From NCBI GenBank assembly GCA_016875405.1, contig VGRJ01000025.1, forward strand, positions 1 to 46,192: a stretch of DNA of 46,192 bases, written 5' to 3'. Position 1 is the first letter of the stretch; the number at the start of each line of letters is the position of its first letter. Below are positions 43,731 through 46,192 of the stretch, piece after piece. A model generated the notes under the pieces. It was not told where the DNA came from and ran no database searches. It saw only the letters and a program-made list of their open reading frames with translations. The translations under genes and the position numbers were made by a program. This DNA is from Deltaproteobacteria bacterium (lineage in GTDB: Bacteria > Myxococcota_A > Polyangia > Polyangiales > Polyangiaceae).

Positions 43731-44540
43731 TCACACCGCGACGCGGATTCCGCTGTCGCCGTCGTCGGCCCAGTCGAAGGCCTCAAGGCCGCTGCGCGCG
43801 TCGGTCGCCTTGCCCTCATCGAGCACCACGACACGACGCTCCCGCACGTCGAGCAGCGACCGATCGTGCGTCGCGAAGAGCACGGTCGTGCCTTGATCGT
43901 TGATGTCCTCGAACAGCCCGAGGATGTCGACGGCGAGCAGGGGGTCGAGGTTGCCGGTCGGTTCGTCCGCGAGGATCAGCGCTGGCTCGGCGACGATCGC
44001 CCGCGCGATCGCGACGCGCTGCTGCTCTCCGCCCGAGAGCGCGCTCGTGCGGGTAGCGCCACGACCGGTGAGGCCGACGCGCTCGAGCGCCGCGCCGACC
44101 CGGGAGCGGATGAGCCGCGTCGGCAAGCCGAGCACCTCAAGCGCGATGGCGACGTTCTCGAATGCAGACCAGTCCGGCACGAGCTTGAAGTCCTGAAAGA
44201 CGATCCCGATGTTGCGACGGAGCGCGGGGATCGAGTCCGGCGTGATGCGTGCGATGTCGCGCCCCATGAAGCGGATCACGCCTTCGTCGGGGCGCTCGGC
44301 GCGGTAGAGCAACCGCAGCAGCGAGCTCTTGCCCGAGCCCGACGGACCGGTGATGAACACGAACTCACCGCGCTCGATGGTGAGCGAGAGCGCGCGAAGG
44401 ACCGGCCGATCGGCGACGTAGGATTTGCGGACGTCCTCGATCACCAAGATGGGCTTGTCGGCGGCCGAGGCATCAAATCGCCTCCCGCGCGGATCTCCGG
44501 AGCCCACCCCGGATCCCTTCTCGCCTCGCACCGATCGCAT
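43731..44540 (-). CDS. ftsE: Cell-division ATP-binding protein FtsE
   Basis: A 269 aa ABC ATPase: Walker [11 protein letters not shown]-loop [18 protein letters not shown] (the FtsE-type QDFKL), signature [15 protein letters not shown], Walker [13 protein letters not shown] and H-loop FATHDRSLL. The ATG at 44540 is chosen; the frame is open further upstream to 44594 but lacks family sequence. The N-terminal 28 residues are longer than usual and the C-terminal extension ([14 protein letters not shown]...) is unusual too. It forms an operon with ftsX and the M23 gene and diverges from the PilZ gene across 99 bases. Confidence 0.94.
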   Translation of the reverse strand: MRSVRGEKGSGVGSGDPRGRRFDASAADKPILVIEDVRKSYVADRPVLRALSLTIERGEFVFITGPSGSGKSSLLRLLYRAERPDEGVIRFMGRDIARITPDSIPALRRNIGIVFQDFKLVPDWSAFENVAIALEVLGLPTRLIRSRVGAALERVGLTGRGATRTSALSGGEQQRVAIARAIVAEPALILADEPTGNLDPLLAVDILGLFEDINDQGTTVLFATHDRSLLDVRERRVVVLDEGKATDARSGLEAFDWADDGDSGIRVAV

Positions 44541-44639
44541 CAGGGTACGACCTAACAAGGAGGATGGGGCCAGGGAAACTTTTCGGCTGTGCAAACCTCA
44601 CCCTGCCGACACCTTCTTTGCTACGCTCGTTCCGATTCC

Positions 44640-45764
44640 ATGTCCGACCCGAAGGAACTCGCCAGCAAGGCCCGGAACACCCTGTCGCAAGCGCTCGAGT
44701 CGCTCCAGTCCGGCGACGACGTCCCCGAGTCGCTGATCGAGCTCGCCGCCCCGATCGCGAAGTCGATGGGGACCCTGCATCGGATCGAGAAGAGCGGGAG
44801 CGGCAAAGCCGAGGAGATCGACGCAGCCCTCGACAACGTCCGAAGCGTCCTCGATGCGCTGCAGGAGGTGAGCCACGAACACCCCGCCGTCGAGCAAGCG
44901 ATGGAGACGGTCGCCGGCTCGCTCAGCAAGATGTTCGCGCTGTCGCGGGCTCTGAAGGCCGCGGCCGCACCCAAGCCCGAGCCCAAGCCCGAGCCCAAGC
45001 CGAAGGCGGAGGAGTTCAAGCCGACCCCGAAGACGGTGGCGATGCCGCCGGAGGTCTCGGAGGGACGGTTGAACCAGGGCCGCGCGGTCGCGCGCGATCC
45101 GGAGGTGCACGTGCCGCCGCCGGCAGCCCACACCGATCCGATGCCGGCTGCCCGGACCGCGGTCAGCGAGGAGGGACGGCGCGCGGAAGCCCCCACCCGG
45201 GTCGCCGCTCGCCCGGCTCCGACCGAGCCCGAGGCCCCCGTCCGGGTCGCCGCTCGCCCGGCTCCGAACGAGCCCGAAGCCCCTGTCCGGGTCGCCGCTC
45301 GCCCGGCTCCGACCGAGCCCGAAGCCCCCGCACCGCGCTCGATCCGCCGCACCGGGAGCGCGCCGGTCTCCGAGCGCCTGCCCTCGAAGGACAAGCAACG
45401 CGTCGCCGGGACCGAGGGCGAGCCGCTCCCACCCGAGGGTGCGCGCGTGCAGTCGGTCGAGCTCGGCGCTTTCTCCGCCTCGAACTTCTATAAGGGTCTG
45501 AGCGGCAACGACGTGATCGAGCACGGCGGGATCTTCGTCGCGACCTACCAGATCCCGAAGGTCGGGACGCCGATCGCGGTGCGCGTTCACCTGCCGGGTG
45601 ATCTCGAGTTCGACGCGGACGCGGTCGTCCAGTGGACGCGCGACGTCGGCGAGGACAGCGAGCCCGGCTACGGCGCGCGCTTCACCCGCGTGTCCCACGA
45701 GGCCCGTCAGCTCGTCTACCGCTACGTGCGGAACCGCGAGCCGATGTTCTACGACGATCTCTGA
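44640..45764 (+). CDS. PilZ-domain protein with coiled N-terminus and Pro-rich repeats
   Basis: A 374 aa protein. Residues about 1-115 are helical (SKARNTLSQALESLQSGDDV; EEIDAALDNVRSVLDALQEV). A Lys-Pro-Glu and Ala-Pro-Glu-rich linker follows, including three copies of a 15-residue unit VAARPAPTEPEAPVR. The C-terminal approximately 100 residues resemble the Myxococcus-type PilZ-like domain: LGAFSASNFYKGLSGNDVIE, GGIFVATYQIPKVGTPIAVR, DADAVVQWTRD, and GYGARFTRVSHEARQLVY. The usual RxxxR motif is absent and the D/NxSxxG motif is degenerate, so cyclic-di-GMP binding is doubtful. It diverges from ftsEX and its stop is two bases before the next gene's GTG. Confidence 0.85.
   Translation: MSDPKELASKARNTLSQALESLQSGDDVPESLIELAAPIAKSMGTLHRIEKSGSGKAEEIDAALDNVRSVLDALQEVSHEHPAVEQAMETVAGSLSKMFALSRALKAAAAPKPEPKPEPKPKAEEFKPTPKTVAMPPEVSEGRLNQGRAVARDPEVHVPPPAAHTDPMPAARTAVSEEGRRAEAPTRVAARPAPTEPEAPVRVAARPAPNEPEAPVRVAARPAPTEPEAPAPRSIRRTGSAPVSERLPSKDKQRVAGTEGEPLPPEGARVQSVELGAFSASNFYKGLSGNDVIEHGGIFVATYQIPKVGTPIAVRVHLPGDLEFDADAVVQWTRDVGEDSEPGYGARFTRVSHEARQLVYRYVRNREPMFYDDL
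45201..45335. repeat. Three 45-base tandem repeats in the PilZ gene
   Basis: Units start at 45201, 45246 and 45291 and encode 15 residues each (VAARPAPTEPEAPVR and close variants), differing mainly at one Asn/Thr and the final unit. They belong to the proline-rich linker. Confidence 0.9.
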
Positions 45765-45766
45765 TC

Positions 45767-46192
45767 GTGGTGCGACCTTCGGCGGTCCGTCCGGACTGGC
45801 GCCGAGGGCTCCTCGCTGCCCTCGCAGCGACCGCCATGCTCACGGGTTCGGTCGGCGAGGCGCACGCCGAGAACGATCCTGCGCTCGAGCGCTGGACCCT
45901 CGAGACGCCGCACTTTCGCATCACCTACGACACGGTCCTCGAGCCGGTCGCCGTGCGCGTTGCCGAGCTCGGGGAGGCCATTCATGGCCGGCTCGCCGGG
46001 CCGCTCGGTCACGACCCGGACGACGTCACCCACATCCTCATCACCGATCAGACCGACGTCGCGAACGGCTCGGCGATCGCGGTCCCGTACAACCAGATCC
46101 AGCTGTTTGTCACGGCACCGGGCGATCTCTCTCCGCTCGGAGACTACGACGATTGGCTCCTCGGGCTGCTGACGCACGAGTACACGCACATC
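45767..46192 (+). CDS. Secreted HExxH-containing protein, start of gene only
   Basis: The frame starts at GTG 45767 (or the adjoining GTG 45770), two bases after the PilZ stop, and remains open to the window edge (142 codons). It has a signal peptide (GLLAALAATAMLTGSVGEAHA) and then WTLETPHFRITYDTVLEPVA, ILITDQTDVANGSAIAVPYN, and LLGLLTHEYTHI at the edge. HEYTH is the HExxH zinc-binding motif, as in the peptidase-MA-like (gluzincin) proteins that in myxobacteria often continue into a TolB/PD40 propeller. Only the N-terminus is visible, so activity and length are unknown. Confidence 0.8.
   Translation, partial: MVRPSAVRPDWRRGLLAALAATAMLTGSVGEAHAENDPALERWTLETPHFRITYDTVLEPVAVRVAELGEAIHGRLAGPLGHDPDDVTHILITDQTDVANGSAIAVPYNQIQLFVTAPGDLSPLGDYDDWLLGLLTHEYTHI

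Noticed and set aside
44557-44566. Good Shine-Dalgarno AAGGAGG followed directly by ATG at 44564
   Set aside because: The spacing to the ATG is too short and the frame it opens runs out of register through the PilZ gene; probably chance in the divergent region.
1-46192. CRISPR arrays, tRNA or rRNA genes, insertion sequences or prophage
   Set aside because: No regularly spaced repeats of suitable size, no clover-leaf or rRNA-like segment, and no transposase, integrase or phage structural sequence was seen on either strand.

Overview
This is a high-GC, gene-dense window with no gene-free stretch over about 225 bases. It most likely comes from a myxobacterium (Myxococcota, probably class Polyangia). 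The pointers are inference from family knowledge: two eukaryote-like Ser/Thr kinases (one fused to a STAND ATPase and WD40 propellers), a matrixin with a MYXO-CTERM-like tail, a proline-rich PilZ protein, a TatT-like lipoprotein, and at least a dozen lipoproteins with Ser/Thr/Gly-rich tethers. No rRNA, tRNA, CRISPR array, transposase or phage gene was seen.

Layout. 1-6858 (minus): a phosphodiesterase-like lipoprotein, a giant kinase-STAND-WD40 protein, and possibly the start of a third gene leaving the window. 7022-10382 (plus): a tightly overlapped three-gene unit of DUF2252 lipoprotein, porin-like barrel and lamin-tail lipoprotein. 10453-11996 (plus): pyrR-pyrB behind a long hairpin. 12036-12632 (minus): a broken sigma-32-type factor with an in-frame amber codon and no 5' end. 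12705-19479: Ppx/GppA phosphatase, CPBP protease and a double FKBP isomerase on plus; two lipoproteins and an OsmC protein on minus. 19467-21295: a VOC protein (minus) diverging from the Mg2+ channel MgtE (plus). 21369-27764 (minus): four secreted or lipid-anchored proteins, including PhoD and a VolA-like esterase. 27989-32252 (plus): an FG-GAP protein and a dockerin-FISUMP protein. 32176-33165 (minus): the matrixin, converging on the latter with a 77-base overlap.

33357-35010 holds two genes that each lack a 5' end and meet head to head near 33657, which looks like a deletion or rearrangement scar (or an assembly join). 35130-36604 (plus): a phosphonate-type binding protein overlapped by the TatT-like lipoprotein. 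36680-41679 (minus): aminotransferase, RND exporter and kinase in one unit. 41756-44540 (minus): ftsE, ftsX and an M23 peptidase, which together look like a complete FtsEX-EnvC-type wall hydrolase module. 44640 to the end (plus): a PilZ protein, then a secreted HExxH protein that is cut by the window edge.

The least ordinary items are the decayed sigma factor, the double truncation at 33657, the DUF2252-porin-lamin-tail unit, the dockerin-FISUMP protein, the aminotransferase-RND-kinase unit and the hairpin touching the pyrR start. I saw no defence island or other obvious new multi-gene machine. The best candidates for undescribed systems are the surface units at 7022-10382 and 35130-36604.
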